DNA from: Drosophila miranda
Taxonomy: Eukaryota > Arthropoda > Insecta > Diptera > Drosophilidae
Assembly (NCBI RefSeq): GCF_003369915.1
Contig: NC_046675.1
Coordinates: 13,702,001-13,766,000 of the forward strand
DNA length: 64,000 nt
Direction of reading: 5' to 3'
Position numbers and translations under genes: made by a program. Position 1 is the first letter of the stretch. Every line of letters begins with the position of its first letter. Under the pieces are notes generated by a model. The model saw only the letters and a list, made by a program, of their open reading frames with translations, was not told the DNA's origin and did no database searches. This document shows, in pieces, positions 22,853 to 35,657 of this stretch.

Positions 22853-23194
22853 GACAGCCTGATAGCTGAACGTGGGTTTTCCTTTGTGTTCTGCCTTCGA
22901 CTGAAGCATTCAGTTTGACAAAAACTAACAATAGGATGTGTTTTTAGTTCAAACGACTAGACTAGGATCTGCTGGCAGGGATTGGATTCGATATGGGGTG
23001 CCTCCCTCTATTTATGAATTTACTTATAGAAAGAAAACCAAATGCCGTTCCCCTTCGAACAAAAGTAATATACATTTTAATTTTATCCATGTCCCTTAGC
23101 CAAAATATAATTAAAGGAAAATAAAAACGAAAAAAGAGAAATAAAAAATGAAAAACTAAACGAAAATACGGCAAAAGGCAAAAAGTTGGTGACG

Positions 23195-23314
23195 AAGCCA
23201 ACAACACGCGGTGTTCCCAAGCGGTCCCCCATCTAAGTACTAACCGCGCCCGACGCTGCTTAATTTCGGTGATCGGACGAGAACCGATGTATTCAGCGTA
23301 GTATGGTCGTTGGC
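23195..23314 (-). rRNA. 5SrRNA: 5S rRNA copy 10
   Basis: Unit 462 bp (ccct form), U1. Confidence 0.97.
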
Positions 23315-23656
23315 GAAAGCCTGATAGCTGAACGTGGGTTTTCCTTTGTGTTCTGCCTTCGACTGAAGCATTCAGTTTGACAAAAACTAACAATAGGATG
23401 TGTTTTTAGTTCAAACGACTAGACTAGGATCTGCTGGCAGGGATTGGATGTGATATGGGGTGCCTCCCTCTATTTATGAATTTACTTATAGAAAGAAAAC
23501 CAAATGCCGTTCCCCTTCGAACAAAAGTAATATACATTTTAATTTTATCCATGTCCCTTAGCCAAAATATAATTAAAGGAAAATAAAAACGAAAAAAGAG
23601 AAATAAAAAATGAAAAACTAAACGAAAATACGGCAAAAGGCAAAAAGTTGGTGACG

Positions 23657-23776
23657 AAGCCAACAACACGCGGTGTTCCCAAGCGGTCCCCCATCTAAGT
23701 ACTAACCGCGCCCGACGCTGCTTAATTTCGGTGATCGGACGAGAACCGATGTATTCAGCGTAGTATGGTCGTTGGC
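23657..23776 (-). rRNA. 5SrRNA: 5S rRNA copy 11
   Basis: Unit 462 bp, U1. Confidence 0.97.
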
Positions 23777-24118
23777 GAAAGCCTGATAGCTGAACGTGGG
23801 TTTTCCTTTGTGTTCTGCCTTCGACTGAAGCATTCAGTTTGACAAAAACTAACAATAGGATGTGTTTTTAGTTCAAACGACTAGACTAGGATCTGCTGGC
23901 AGGGATTGGATTCGATATGGGGTGCCTCCCTCTATTTATGAATTTACTTATAGAAAGAAAACCAAATGCCGTTCCCCTTCGAACAAAAGTAATATACATT
24001 TTAATTTTATCCATGTCCCTTAGCCAAAATATAATTAAAGGAAAATAAAAACGAAAAAAGAGAAATAAAAAATGAAAAACTAAACGAAAATACGGCAAAA
24101 GGCAAAAAGTTGGTGACG

Positions 24119-24238
24119 AAGCCAACAACACGCGGTGTTCCCAAGCGGTCCCCCATCTAAGTACTAACCGCGCCCGACGCTGCTTAATTTCGGTGATCGG
24201 ACGAGAACCGATGTATTCAGCGTAGTATGGTCGTTGGC
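24119..24238 (-). rRNA. 5SrRNA: 5S rRNA copy 12
   Basis: Unit 462 bp, U4. Confidence 0.97.
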
Positions 24239-24580
24239 GACAGCCTGATAGCTGAACGTGGGTTTTCCTTTGTGTTCTGCCTTCGACTGAAGCATTCAGT
24301 TTGACAAAAACTAACAATAGGATGTGTTTTTAGTTCAAACGACTAGACTAGGATCTGCTGGCAGGGATTGGATTCGATATGGGGTGCCTCCCTCTATTTA
24401 TGAATTTACTTATAGAAAGAAAACCAAATGCCGTTCCCCTTCGAACAAAAGTAATATACATTTTAATTTTATCCATGTCCCTTAGCCAAAATATAATTAA
24501 AGGAAAATAAAAACGAAAAAAGAGAAATAAAAAATGAAAAACTAAACGAAAATACGGCAAAAGGCAAAAAGTTGGTGACG

Positions 24581-24700
24581 AAGCCAACAACACGCGGTGT
24601 TCCCAAGCGGTCCCCCATCTAAGTACTAACCGCGCCCGACGCTGCTTAATTTCGGTGATCGGACGAGAACCGATGTATTCAGCGTAGTATGGTCGTTGGC
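24581..24700 (-). rRNA. 5SrRNA: 5S rRNA copy 13
   Basis: Unit 462 bp, U1. Confidence 0.97.
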
Positions 24701-25038
24701 GAAAGCCTGATAGCTGAACGTGGGTTTTCCTTTGTGTTCTGCCTTCGACTGAAGCATTCAGTTTGACAAAAACTAACAATAGGATGTGTTTTTAGTTCAA
24801 ACGACTAGACTAGGATCTGCTGGCAGGGATTGGATGTGATATGGGGTGCCTCTATTTATGAATTTACTTAGAGAAAGAAAACCAAATGCCGTTCCCCTTC
24901 GAACAAAAGTAATATACATTTTAATTTTATCCATGTCCCTTAGCCAAAATATAATTAAAGGAAAATAAAAACGAAAAAAGAGAAATAAAAAATGAAAAAC
25001 TAAACGAAAATACGGCAAAAGGCAAAAAGTTGGTGACG

Positions 25039-25158
25039 AAGCCAACAACACGCGGTGTTCCCAAGCGGTCCCCCATCTAAGTACTAACCGCGCCCGACGC
25101 TGCTTAATTTCGGTGATCGGACGAGAACCGATGTATTCAGCGTAGTATGGTCGTTGGC
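25039..25158 (-). rRNA. 5SrRNA: 5S rRNA copy 14
   Basis: Unit 458 bp, U4. Confidence 0.97.
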
Positions 25159-25496
25159 GACAGCCTGATAGCTGAACGTGGGTTTTCCTTTGTGTTCTGC
25201 CTTCGACTGAAGCATTCAGTTTGACAAAAACTAACAATAGGATGTGTTTTTAGTTCAAACGACTAGACTAGGATCTGCTGGCAGGGATTGGATGTGATAT
25301 GGGGTGCCTCTATTTATGAATTTACTTAGAGAAAGAAAACCAAATGCCGTTCCCCTTCGAACAAAAGTAATATACATTTTAATTTTATCCATGTCCCTTA
25401 GCCAAAATATAATTAAAGGAAAATAAAAACGAAAAAAGAGAAATAAAAAATGAAAAACTAAACGAAAATACGGCAAAAGGCAAAAAGTTGGTGACG

Positions 25497-25616
25497 AAGC
25501 CAACAACACGCGGTGTTCCCAAGCGGTCCCCCATCTAAGTACTAACCGCGCCCGACGCTGCTTAATTTCGGTGATCGGACGAGAACCGATGTATTCAGCG
25601 TAGTATGGTCGTTGGC
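25497..25616 (-). rRNA. 5SrRNA: 5S rRNA copy 15
   Basis: Unit 458 bp, U3. Confidence 0.97.
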
Positions 25617-25961
25617 GAAAGCCTGAGAGCTGAACCTTGGTTTTCCTTTGTGTTCTGCCTTCGACTGGAGCATTCAGTTTGACAAAAACTAACTGTAGGA
25701 TGTGTTTTTAGTTCAAACGACTAGACTAGGATCTGCTGGCAGGGATCGGATGTGATATGGGGTGCCTCTATTTATGTATTTACTTAGAGAAAGAAAACCA
25801 AATGCCGTTCCCCTTCGAACAAAAGTAATATACATTTTAATTTTATCCATGTCCCTTAGCCAAAATATAATTAAAGGAAAATAAAAACGAAAAACGAAAA
25901 AAGAAAAATAAAAAATGAAAAATGAAAAACGAAACGAAAATACGGCAAAAAGTTGGTGACG

Positions 25962-26081
25962 AAGCCAACAACACGCGGTGTTCCCAAGCGGTCCCCCATC
26001 TAAGTACTAACCGCGCCCGACGCTGCTTAATTTCGGTGATCGGACGAGAACCGATGTATTCAGCGTAGTATGGTCGTTGGC
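25962..26081 (-). rRNA. 5SrRNA: 5S rRNA copy 16
   Basis: Unit 465 bp, U3. The spacer carries both 7-bp additions but lacks 7 bp next to the terminator (cggcaaaaagttgg). Confidence 0.97.
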
Positions 26082-26419
26082 GAAAGCCTGAGAGCTGAAC
26101 CTTGGTTTTCCTTTGTGTTCTGCCTTCGACTGGAGCATTCAGTTTGACAAAAACTAACTGTAGGATGTGTTTTTAGTTCAAACGACTAGACTAGGATCTG
26201 CTGGCAGGGATTGGATGTGATATGGGGTGCCTCTATTTATGAATTTACTTAGAGAAAGAAAACCAAATGCCGTTCCCCTTCGAACAAAAGTAATATACAT
26301 TTTAATTTTATCCATGTCCCTTAGCCAAAATATAATTAAAGGAAAATAAAAACGAAAAAAGAGAAATAAAAAATGAAAAACTAAACGAAAATACGGCAAA
26401 AGGCAAAAAGTTGGTGACG

Positions 26420-26539
26420 AAGCCAACAACACGCGGTGTTCCCAAGCGGTCCCCCATCTAAGTACTAACCGCGCCCGACGCTGCTTAATTTCGGTGATCG
26501 GACGAGAACCGATGTATTCAGCGTAGTATGGTCGTTGGC
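26420..26539 (-). rRNA. 5SrRNA: 5S rRNA copy 17
   Basis: Unit 458 bp, U1, with the doubled 44-bp upstream segment. Confidence 0.97.
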
Positions 26540-26550
26540 GAAAGCCTGAT

Positions 26551-26638
26551 AGCTGAACGTGGGTTTTCCTTTGTGTTCTGCCTTCGACTGGAGCAGCTGA
26601 ACGTGGGTTTTCCTTTGTGTTCTGCCTTCGACTGGAGC
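26551..26638. repeat. 44-bp tandem duplication upstream of 5S copy 17
   Basis: Same duplication with the same breakpoints as at copy 6 (26551-26594 and 26595-26638). Identical ends show that the two arose from one event and spread within the array. Confidence 0.95.
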
Positions 26639-26920
26639 ATTCAGTTTGACCAAAACTAACAATAGGATGTGTTTTTAGTTCAAACGACTAGATAGGATCT
26701 GCTGGCAGGGATTGGATGTGATATGGGGTGCCTCTATTTATGCATTTACTTAGAGAAAGAAAACCAAATGCCGTTCCCCTTCGAACAAAAGTAATATACA
26801 TTTTAATTTTATCCGTGTCCCTTAGCCAAAATATAATTAAAGGAAAATAAAAACGAAAAAAGAAAAATAAAAAATGAAAAACGAAACGAAAATACGGCAA
26901 AAGGCAAAAAGTTGGTGACG

Positions 26921-27040
26921 AAGCCAACAACACGCGGTGTTCCCAAGCGGTCCCCCATCTAAGTACTAACCGCGCCCGACGCTGCTTAATTTCGGTGATC
27001 GGACGAGAACCGATGTATTCAGCGTAGTATGGTCGTTGGC
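26921..27040 (-). rRNA. 5SrRNA: 5S rRNA copy 18
   Basis: Unit 501 bp because of the 44-bp duplication, U1. Confidence 0.97.
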
Positions 27041-27378
27041 GAAAGCCTGATAGCTGAACGTGGGTTTTCCTTTGTGTTCTGCCTTCGACTGGAGCATTCA
27101 GTTTGACAAAAACTAACAATAGGATGTGTTTTTAGTTCAAACGACTAGACTAGGATCTGCTGGCAGGGATTGGATGTGATATGGGGTGCCTCTATTTATG
27201 CATTTACTTAGAGAAAGAAAACCAAATGCCGTTCCCCTTCGAACAAAAGTAATATACATTTTAATTTTATCCATGTCCCTTAGCCAAAATATAATTAAAG
27301 GAAAATAAAAACGAAAAAAGAGAAATAAAAAATGAAAAACTAAACGAAAATACGGCAAAAGGCAAAAAGTTGGTGACG

Positions 27379-27498
27379 AAGCCAACAACACGCGGTGTTC
27401 CCAAGCGGTCCCCCATCTAAGTACTAACCGCGCCCGACGCTGCTTAATTTCGGTGATCGGACGAGAACCGATGTATTCAGCGTAGTATGGTCGTTGGC
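27379..27498 (-). rRNA. 5SrRNA: 5S rRNA copy 19
   Basis: Unit 458 bp, U5. Confidence 0.97.
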
Positions 27499-27836
27499 GA
27501 CAGCCTGATAGCTGAACCTTGGTTTTCCTTTGTGTTCTGCCTTCGACTGGAGCATTCAGTTTGACAAAAACTAACTGTAGGATGTGTTTTTAGTTCAAAC
27601 GACTAGACTAGGATCTGCTGGCAGGGATCGGATGTGATATGGGGTGCCTCTATTTATGTATTTACTTAGAGAAAGAAAACCAAATGCCGTTCCCCTTCGA
27701 ACAAAAGTAATATACATTTTAATTTTATCCATGTCCCTTAGCCAAAATATAATTAAAGGAAAATAAAAACGAAAAAAGAAAAATAAAAAATGAAAAACGA
27801 AACGAAAATACGGCAAAAGGCAAAAAGTTGGTGACG

Positions 27837-27956
27837 AAGCCAACAACACGCGGTGTTCCCAAGCGGTCCCCCATCTAAGTACTAACCGCGCCCGACGCTG
27901 CTTAATTTCGGTGATCGGACGAGAACCGATGTATTCAGCGTAGTATGGTCGTTGGC
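27837..27956 (-). rRNA. 5SrRNA: 5S rRNA copy 20
   Basis: Unit 458 bp, U6, the only copy with this type. Confidence 0.97.
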
Positions 27957-28294
27957 GAAAGCCTGATAGCTGAACCTTGGTTTTCCTTTGTGTTCTGCCT
28001 TCGACTGGAGCATTCAGTTTGACAAAAACTAACTGTAGGATGTGTTTTTAGTTCAAACGACTAGACTAGGATCTGCTGGCAGGGATCGGATGTGATATGG
28101 GGTGCCTCTATTTATGTATTTACTTAGAGAAAGAAAACCAAATGCCGTTCCCCTTCGAACAAAAGTAATATACATTTTAATTTTATCCATGTCCCTTAGC
28201 CAAAATATAATTAAAGGAAAATAAAAACGAAAAAAGAAAAATAAAAAATGAAAAACGAAACGAAAATACGGCAAAAGGCAAAAAGTTGGTGACG

Positions 28295-28414
28295 AAGCCA
28301 ACAACACGCGGTGTTCCCAAGCGGTCCCCCATCTAAGTACTAACCGCGCCCGACGCTGCTTAATTTCGGTGATCGGACGAGAACCGATGTATTCAGCGTA
28401 GTATGGTCGTTGGC
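28295..28414 (-). rRNA. 5SrRNA: 5S rRNA copy 21
   Basis: Unit 458 bp, U4. First of a short nested pattern U4-U2-U2 repeated at copies 26 and 29. Confidence 0.97.
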
Positions 28415-28756
28415 GACAGCCTGATAGCTGAACGTGGGTTTTCCTTTGTGTTCTGCCTTCGACTGAAGCATTCAGTTTGACAAAAACTAACAATAGGATG
28501 TGTTTTTAGTTCAAACGACTAGACTAGGATCTGCTGGCAGGGATTGGATGTGATATGGGGTGCCTCCCTCTATTTATGAATTTACTTATAGAAAGAAAAC
28601 CAAATGCCGTTCCCCTTCGAACAAAAGTAATATACATTTTAATTTTATCCATGTCCCTTAGCCAAAATATAATTAAAGGAAAATAAAAACGAAAAAAGAA
28701 AAATAAAAAATGAAAAACGAAACGAAAATACGGCAAAAGGCAAAAAGTTGGTGACG

Positions 28757-28876
28757 AAGCCAACAACACGCGGTGTTCCCAAGCGGTCCCCCATCTAAGT
28801 ACTAACCGCGCCCGACGCTGCTTAATTTCGGTGATCGGACGAGAACCGATGTATTCAGCGTAGTATGGTCGTTGGC
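28757..28876 (-). rRNA. 5SrRNA: 5S rRNA copy 22
   Basis: Unit 462 bp, U2. Confidence 0.97.
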
Positions 28877-29214
28877 GAAAGCCTGAGAGCTGAACGTGGG
28901 TTTTCCTTTGTGTTCTGCCTTCGACTGGAGCATTCAGTTTGACAAAAACTAACAATAGGATGTGTTTTTAGTTCAAACGACTAGACTAGGATCTGCTGGC
29001 AGGGATTGGATGTGATATGGGGTGCCTCTATTTATGAATTTACTTAGAGAAAGAAAACCAAATGCCGTTCCCCTTCGAACAAAAGTAATATACATTTTAA
29101 TTTTATCCATGTCCCTTAGCCAAAATATAATTAAAGGAAAATAAAAACGAAAAAAGAAAAATAAAAAATGAAAAACGAAACGAAAATACGGCAAAAGGCA
29201 AAAAGTTGGTGACG

Positions 29215-29334
29215 AAGCCAACAACACGCGGTGTTCCCAAGCGGTCCCCCATCTAAGTACTAACCGCGCCCGACGCTGCTTAATTTCGGTGATCGGACGA
29301 GAACCGATGTATTCAGCGTAGTATGGTCGTTGGC
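29215..29334 (-). rRNA. 5SrRNA: 5S rRNA copy 23
   Basis: Unit 458 bp, U2. Confidence 0.97.
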
Positions 29335-29678
29335 GAAAGCCTGAGAGCTGAACGTGGGTTTTCCTTTGTGTTCTGCCTTCGACTGGAGCATTCAGTTTGA
29401 CAAAAACTAACAATAGGATGTGTTTTTAGTTCAAACGACTAGATAGGATCTGCTGGCAGGGATTGGATGTGATATGGGGTGCCTCTATTTATGCATTTAC
29501 TTAGAGAAAGAAAACCAAATGCCGTTCCCCTTCGAACAAAAGTAATATACATTTTAATTTTATCCGTGTCCCTTAGCCAAAATATAATTAAAGGAAAATA
29601 AAAACGAAAAAAGAAAAATAAAAAATGAAAAATGAAAAACGAAACGAAAATACGGCAAAAGGCAAAAAGTTGGTGACG

Positions 29679-29798
29679 AAGCCAACAACACGCGGTGTTC
29701 CCAAGCGGTCCCCCATCTAAGTACTAACCGCGCCCGACGCTGCTTAATTTCGGTGATCGGACGAGAACCGATGTATTCAGCGTAGTATGGTCGTTGGC
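29679..29798 (-). rRNA. 5SrRNA: 5S rRNA copy 24
   Basis: Unit 464 bp, U1. Confidence 0.97.
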
Positions 29799-30136
29799 GA
29801 AAGCCTGATAGCTGAACGTGGGTTTTCCTTTGTGTTCTGCCTTCGACTGGAGCATTCAGTTTGACAAAAACTAACAATAGGATGTGTTTTTAGTTCAAAC
29901 GACTAGACTAGGATCTGCTGGCAGGGATTGGATGTGATATGGGGTGCCTCTATTTATGAATTTACTTAGAGAAAGAAAACCAAATGCCGTTCCCCTTCGA
30001 ACAAAAGTAATATACATTTTAATTTTATCCATGTCCCTTAGCCAAAATATAATTAAAGGAAAATAAAAACGAAAAAAGAAAAATAAAAAATGAAAAACTA
30101 AACGAAAATACGGCAAAAGGCAAAAAGTTGGTGACG

Positions 30137-30256
30137 AAGCCAACAACACGCGGTGTTCCCAAGCGGTCCCCCATCTAAGTACTAACCGCGCCCGACGCTG
30201 CTTAATTTCGGTGATCGGACGAGAACCGATGTATTCAGCGTAGTATGGTCGTTGGC
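30137..30256 (-). rRNA. 5SrRNA: 5S rRNA copy 25
   Basis: Unit 458 bp, U5. Confidence 0.97.
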
Positions 30257-30594
30257 GACAGCCTGATAGCTGAACCTTGGTTTTCCTTTGTGTTCTGCCT
30301 TCGACTGGAGCATTCAGTTTGACAAAAACTAACTGTAGGATGTGTTTTTAGTTCAAACGACTAGACTAGGATCTGCTGGCAGGGATCGGATGTGATATGG
30401 GGTGCCTCTATTTATGTATTTACTTAGAGAAAGAAAACCAAATGCCGTTCCCCTTCGAACAAAAGTAATATACATTTTAATTTTATCCATGTCCCTTAGC
30501 CAAAATATAATTAAAGGAAAATAAAAACGAAAAAAGAAAAATAAAAAATGAAAAACGAAACGAAAATACGGCAAAAGGCAAAAAGTTGGTGACG

Positions 30595-30714
30595 AAGCCA
30601 ACAACACGCGGTGTTCCCAAGCGGTCCCCCATCTAAGTACTAACCGCGCCCGACGCTGCTTAATTTCGGTGATCGGACGAGAACCGATGTATTCAGCGTA
30701 GTATGGTCGTTGGC
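30595..30714 (-). rRNA. 5SrRNA: 5S rRNA copy 26
   Basis: Unit 458 bp, U4. Confidence 0.97.
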
Positions 30715-31056
30715 GACAGCCTGATAGCTGAACGTGGGTTTTCCTTTGTGTTCTGCCTTCGACTGAAGCATTCAGTTTGACAAAAACTAACAATAGGATG
30801 TGTTTTTAGTTCAAACGACTAGACTAGGATCTGCTGGCAGGGATTGGATGTGATATGGGGTGCCTCCCTCTATTTATGAATTTACTTATAGAAAGAAAAC
30901 CAAATGCCGTTCCCCTTCGAACAAAAGTAATATACATTTTAATTTTATCCATGTCCCTTAGCCAAAATATAATTAAAGGAAAATAAAAACGAAAAAAGAA
31001 AAATAAAAAATGAAAAACGAAACGAAAATACGGCAAAAGGCAAAAAGTTGGTGACG

Positions 31057-31176
31057 AAGCCAACAACACGCGGTGTTCCCAAGCGGTCCCCCATCTAAGT
31101 ACTAACCGCGCCCGACGCTGCTTAATTTCGGTGATCGGACGAGAACCGATGTATTCAGCGTAGTATGGTCGTTGGC
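31057..31176 (-). rRNA. 5SrRNA: 5S rRNA copy 27
   Basis: Unit 462 bp, U2. First gene of block A; pairs with copy 61. Confidence 0.97.
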
Positions 31177-31514
31177 GAAAGCCTGAGAGCTGAACGTGGG
31201 TTTTCCTTTGTGTTCTGCCTTCGACTGGAGCATTCAGTTTGACAAAAACTAACAATAGGATGTGTTTTTAGTTCAAACGACTAGACTAGGATCTGCTGGC
31301 AGGGATTGGATGTGATATGGGGTGCCTCTATTTATGAATTTACTTAGAGAAAGAAAACCAAATGCCGTTCCCCTTCGAACAAAAGTAATATACATTTTAA
31401 TTTTATCCATGTCCCTTAGCCAAAATATAATTAAAGGAAAATAAAAACGAAAAAAGAAAAATAAAAAATGAAAAACGAAACGAAAATACGGCAAAAGGCA
31501 AAAAGTTGGTGACG

Positions 31515-31634
31515 AAGCCAACAACACGCGGTGTTCCCAAGCGGTCCCCCATCTAAGTACTAACCGCGCCCGACGCTGCTTAATTTCGGTGATCGGACGA
31601 GAACCGATGTATTCAGCGTAGTATGGTCGTTGGC
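31515..31634 (-). rRNA. 5SrRNA: 5S rRNA copy 28
   Basis: Unit 458 bp, U2; pairs with copy 62. Confidence 0.97.
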
Positions 31635-31971
31635 GAAAGCCTGAGAGCTGAACGTGGGTTTTCCTTTGTGTTCTGCCTTCGACTGGAGCATTCAGTTTGA
31701 CAAAAACTAACAATAGGATGTGTTTTTAGTTCAAACGACTAGATAGGATCTGCTGGCAGGGATTGGATGTGATATGGGGTGCCTCTATTTATGCATTTAC
31801 TTAGAGAAAGAAAACCAAATGCCGTTCCCCTTCGAACAAAAGTAATATACATTTTAATTTTATCCATGTCCCTTAGCCAAAATATAATTAAAGGAAAATA
31901 AAAACGAAAAAAGAAAAATAAAAAATGAAAAACGAAACGAAAATACGGCAAAAGGCAAAAAGTTGGTGACG

Positions 31972-32091
31972 AAGCCAACAACACGCGGTGTTCCCAAGCG
32001 GTCCCCCATCTAAGTACTAACCGCGCCCGACGCTGCTTAATTTCGGTGATCGGACGAGAACCGATGTATTCAGCGTAGTATGGTCGTTGGC
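31972..32091 (-). rRNA. 5SrRNA: 5S rRNA copy 29
   Basis: Unit 457 bp, U4; pairs with copy 63. Confidence 0.97.
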
Positions 32092-32433
32092 GACAGCCTG
32101 ATAGCTGAACGTGGGTTTTCCTTTGTGTTCTGCCTTCGACTGAAGCATTCAGTTTGACAAAAACTAACAATAGGATGTGTTTTTAGTTCAAACGACTAGA
32201 CTAGGATCTGCTGGCAGGGATTGGATGTGATATGGGGTGCCTCCCTCTATTTATGAATTTACTTATAGAAAGAAAACCAAATGCCGTTCCCCTTCGAACA
32301 AAAGTAATATACATTTTAATTTTATCCATGTCCCTTAGCCAAAATATAATTAAAGGAAAATAAAAACGAAAAAAGAAAAATAAAAAATGAAAAACGAAAC
32401 GAAAATACGGCAAAAGGCAAAAAGTTGGTGACG

Positions 32434-32553
32434 AAGCCAACAACACGCGGTGTTCCCAAGCGGTCCCCCATCTAAGTACTAACCGCGCCCGACGCTGCTT
32501 AATTTCGGTGATCGGACGAGAACCGATGTATTCAGCGTAGTATGGTCGTTGGC
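32434..32553 (-). rRNA. 5SrRNA: 5S rRNA copy 30
   Basis: Unit 462 bp, U2; pairs with copy 64. Confidence 0.97.
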
Positions 32554-32891
32554 GAAAGCCTGAGAGCTGAACGTGGGTTTTCCTTTGTGTTCTGCCTTCG
32601 ACTGGAGCATTCAGTTTGACAAAAACTAACAATAGGATGTGTTTTTAGTTCAAACGACTAGACTAGGATCTGCTGGCAGGGATTGGATGTGATATGGGGT
32701 GCCTCTATTTATGAATTTACTTAGAGAAAGAAAACCAAATGCCGTTCCCCTTCGAACAAAAGTAATATACATTTTAATTTTATCCATGTCCCTTAGCCAA
32801 AATATAATTAAAGGAAAATAAAAACGAAAAAAGAAAAATAAAAAATGAAAAACGAAACGAAAATACGGCAAAAGGCAAAAAGTTGGTGACG

Positions 32892-33011
32892 AAGCCAACA
32901 ACACGCGGTGTTCCCAAGCGGTCCCCCATCTAAGTACTAACCGCGCCCGACGCTGCTTAATTTCGGTGATCGGACGAGAACCGATGTATTCAGCGTAGTA
33001 TGGTCGTTGGC
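32892..33011 (-). rRNA. 5SrRNA: 5S rRNA copy 31
   Basis: Unit 458 bp, U2; pairs with copy 65. Confidence 0.97.
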
Positions 33012-33355
33012 GAAAGCCTGAGAGCTGAACGTGGGTTTTCCTTTGTGTTCTGCCTTCGACTGGAGCATTCAGTTTGACAAAAACTAACAATAGGATGTGT
33101 TTTTAGTTCAAACGACTAGATAGGATCTGCTGGCAGGGATTGGATGTGATATGGGGTGCCTCTATTTATGCATTTACTTAGAGAAAGAAAACCAAATGCC
33201 GTTCCCCTTCGAACAAAAGTAATATACATTTTAATTTTATCCGTGTCCCTTAGCCAAAATATAATTAAAGGAAAATAAAAACGAAAAAAGAAAAATAAAA
33301 AATGAAAAATGAAAAACGAAACGAAAATACGGCAAAAGGCAAAAAGTTGGTGACG

Positions 33356-33475
33356 AAGCCAACAACACGCGGTGTTCCCAAGCGGTCCCCCATCTAAGTA
33401 CTAACCGCGCCCGACGCTGCTTAATTTCGGTGATCGGACGAGAACCGATGTATTCAGCGTAGTATGGTCGTTGGC
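33356..33475 (-). rRNA. 5SrRNA: 5S rRNA copy 32
   Basis: Unit 464 bp, U1; pairs with copy 66. Confidence 0.97.
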
Positions 33476-33813
33476 GAAAGCCTGATAGCTGAACGTGGGT
33501 TTTCCTTTGTGTTCTGCCTTCGACTGGAGCATTCAGTTTGACAAAAACTAACAATAGGATGTGTTTTTAGTTCAAACGACTAGACTAGGATCTGCTGGCA
33601 GGGATTGGATGTGATATGGGGTGCCTCTATTTATGAATTTACTTAGAGAAAGAAAACCAAATGCCGTTCCCCTTCGAACAAAAGTAATATACATTTTAAT
33701 TTTATCCATGTCCCTTAGCCAAAATATAATTAAAGGAAAATAAAAACGAAAAAAGAAAAATAAAAAATGAAAAACTAAACGAAAATACGGCAAAAGGCAA
33801 AAAGTTGGTGACG

Positions 33814-33933
33814 AAGCCAACAACACGCGGTGTTCCCAAGCGGTCCCCCATCTAAGTACTAACCGCGCCCGACGCTGCTTAATTTCGGTGATCGGACGAG
33901 AACCGATGTATTCAGCGTAGTATGGTCGTTGGC
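33814..33933 (-). rRNA. 5SrRNA: 5S rRNA copy 33
   Basis: Unit 458 bp, U1; pairs with copy 67. Confidence 0.97.
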
Positions 33934-34270
33934 GAAAGCCTGATAGCTGAACGTGGGTTTTCCTTTGTGTTCTGCCTTCGACTGGAGCATTCAGTTTGAC
34001 CAAAACTAACAATAGGATGTGTTTTTAGTTCAAACGACTAGATAGGATCTGCTGGCAGGGATTGGATGTGATATGGGGTGCCTCTATTTATGCATTTACT
34101 TAGAGAAAGAAAACCAAATGCCGTTCCCCTTCGAACAAAAGTAATATACATTTTAATTTTATCCGTGTCCCTTAGCCAAAATATAATTAAAGGAAAATAA
34201 AAACGAAAAAAGAAAAATAAAAAATGAAAAACGAAACGAAAATACGGCAAAAGGCAAAAAGTTGGTGACG

Positions 34271-34390
34271 AAGCCAACAACACGCGGTGTTCCCAAGCGG
34301 TCCCCCATCTAAGTACTAACCGCGCCCGACGCTGCTTAATTTCGGTGATCGGACGAGAACCGATGTATTCAGCGTAGTATGGTCGTTGGC
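34271..34390 (-). rRNA. 5SrRNA: 5S rRNA copy 34
   Basis: Unit 457 bp, U1; pairs with copy 68. Confidence 0.97.
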
Positions 34391-34735
34391 GAAAGCCTGA
34401 TAGCTGAACGTGGGTTTTCCTTTGTGTTCTGCCTTCGACTGGAGCATTCAGTTTGACAAAAACTAACAATAGGATGTGTTTTTAGTTCAAACGACTAGAC
34501 TAGGATCTGCTGGCAGGGATTGGATGTGATATGGGGTGCCTCTATTTATGCATTTACTTAGAGAAAGAAAACCAAATGCCGTTCCCCTTCGAACAAAAGT
34601 AATATACATTTTAATTTTATCCATGTCCCTTAGCCAAAATATAATTAAAGGAAAATAAAAACGAAAAACGAAAAAAGAAAAATAAAAAATGAAAAACGAA
34701 ACGAAAATACGGCAAAAGGCAAAAAGTTGGTGACG

Positions 34736-34855
34736 AAGCCAACAACACGCGGTGTTCCCAAGCGGTCCCCCATCTAAGTACTAACCGCGCCCGACGCTGC
34801 TTAATTTCGGTGATCGGACGAGAACCGATGTATTCAGCGTAGTATGGTCGTTGGC
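34736..34855 (-). rRNA. 5SrRNA: 5S rRNA copy 35
   Basis: Unit 465 bp, U3; pairs with copy 69. Confidence 0.97.
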
Positions 34856-35199
34856 GAAAGCCTGAGAGCTGAACCTTGGTTTTCCTTTGTGTTCTGCCTT
34901 CGACTGGAGCATTCAGTTTGACAAAAACTAACAATAGGATGTGTTTTTAGTTCAAACGACTAGATAGGATCTGCTGGCAGGGATTGGATGTGATATGGGG
35001 TGCCTCTATTTATGCATTTACTTAGAGAAAGAAAACCAAATGCCGTTCCCCTTCGAACAAAAGTAATATACATTTTAATTTTATCCGTGTCCCTTAGCCA
35101 AAATATAATTAAAGGAAAATAAAAACGAAAAAAGAAAAATAAAAAATGAAAAATGAAAAACGAAACGAAAATACGGCAAAAGGCAAAAAGTTGGTGACG

Positions 35200-35319
35200 A
35201 AGCCAACAACACGCGGTGTTCCCAAGCGGTCCCCCATCTAAGTACTAACCGCGCCCGACGCTGCTTAATTTCGGTGATCGGACGAGAACCGATGTATTCA
35301 GCGTAGTATGGTCGTTGGC
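35200..35319 (-). rRNA. 5SrRNA: 5S rRNA copy 36
   Basis: Unit 464 bp, U2; pairs with copy 70. Confidence 0.97.
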
Positions 35320-35657
35320 GAAAGCCTGAGAGCTGAACGTGGGTTTTCCTTTGTGTTCTGCCTTCGACTGGAGCATTCAGTTTGACAAAAACTAACAATA
35401 GGATGTGTTTTTAGTTCAAACGACTAGACTAGGATCTGCTGGCAGGGATTGGATGTGATATGGGGTGCCTCTATTTATGAATTTACTTAGAGAAAGAAAA
35501 CCAAATGCCGTTCCCCTTCGAACAAAAGTAATATACATTTTAATTTTATCCATGTCCCTTAGCCAAAATATAATTAAAGGAAAATAAAAACGAAAAAAGA
35601 AAAATAAAAAATGAAAAACGAAACGAAAATACGGCAAAAGGCAAAAAGTTGGTGACG

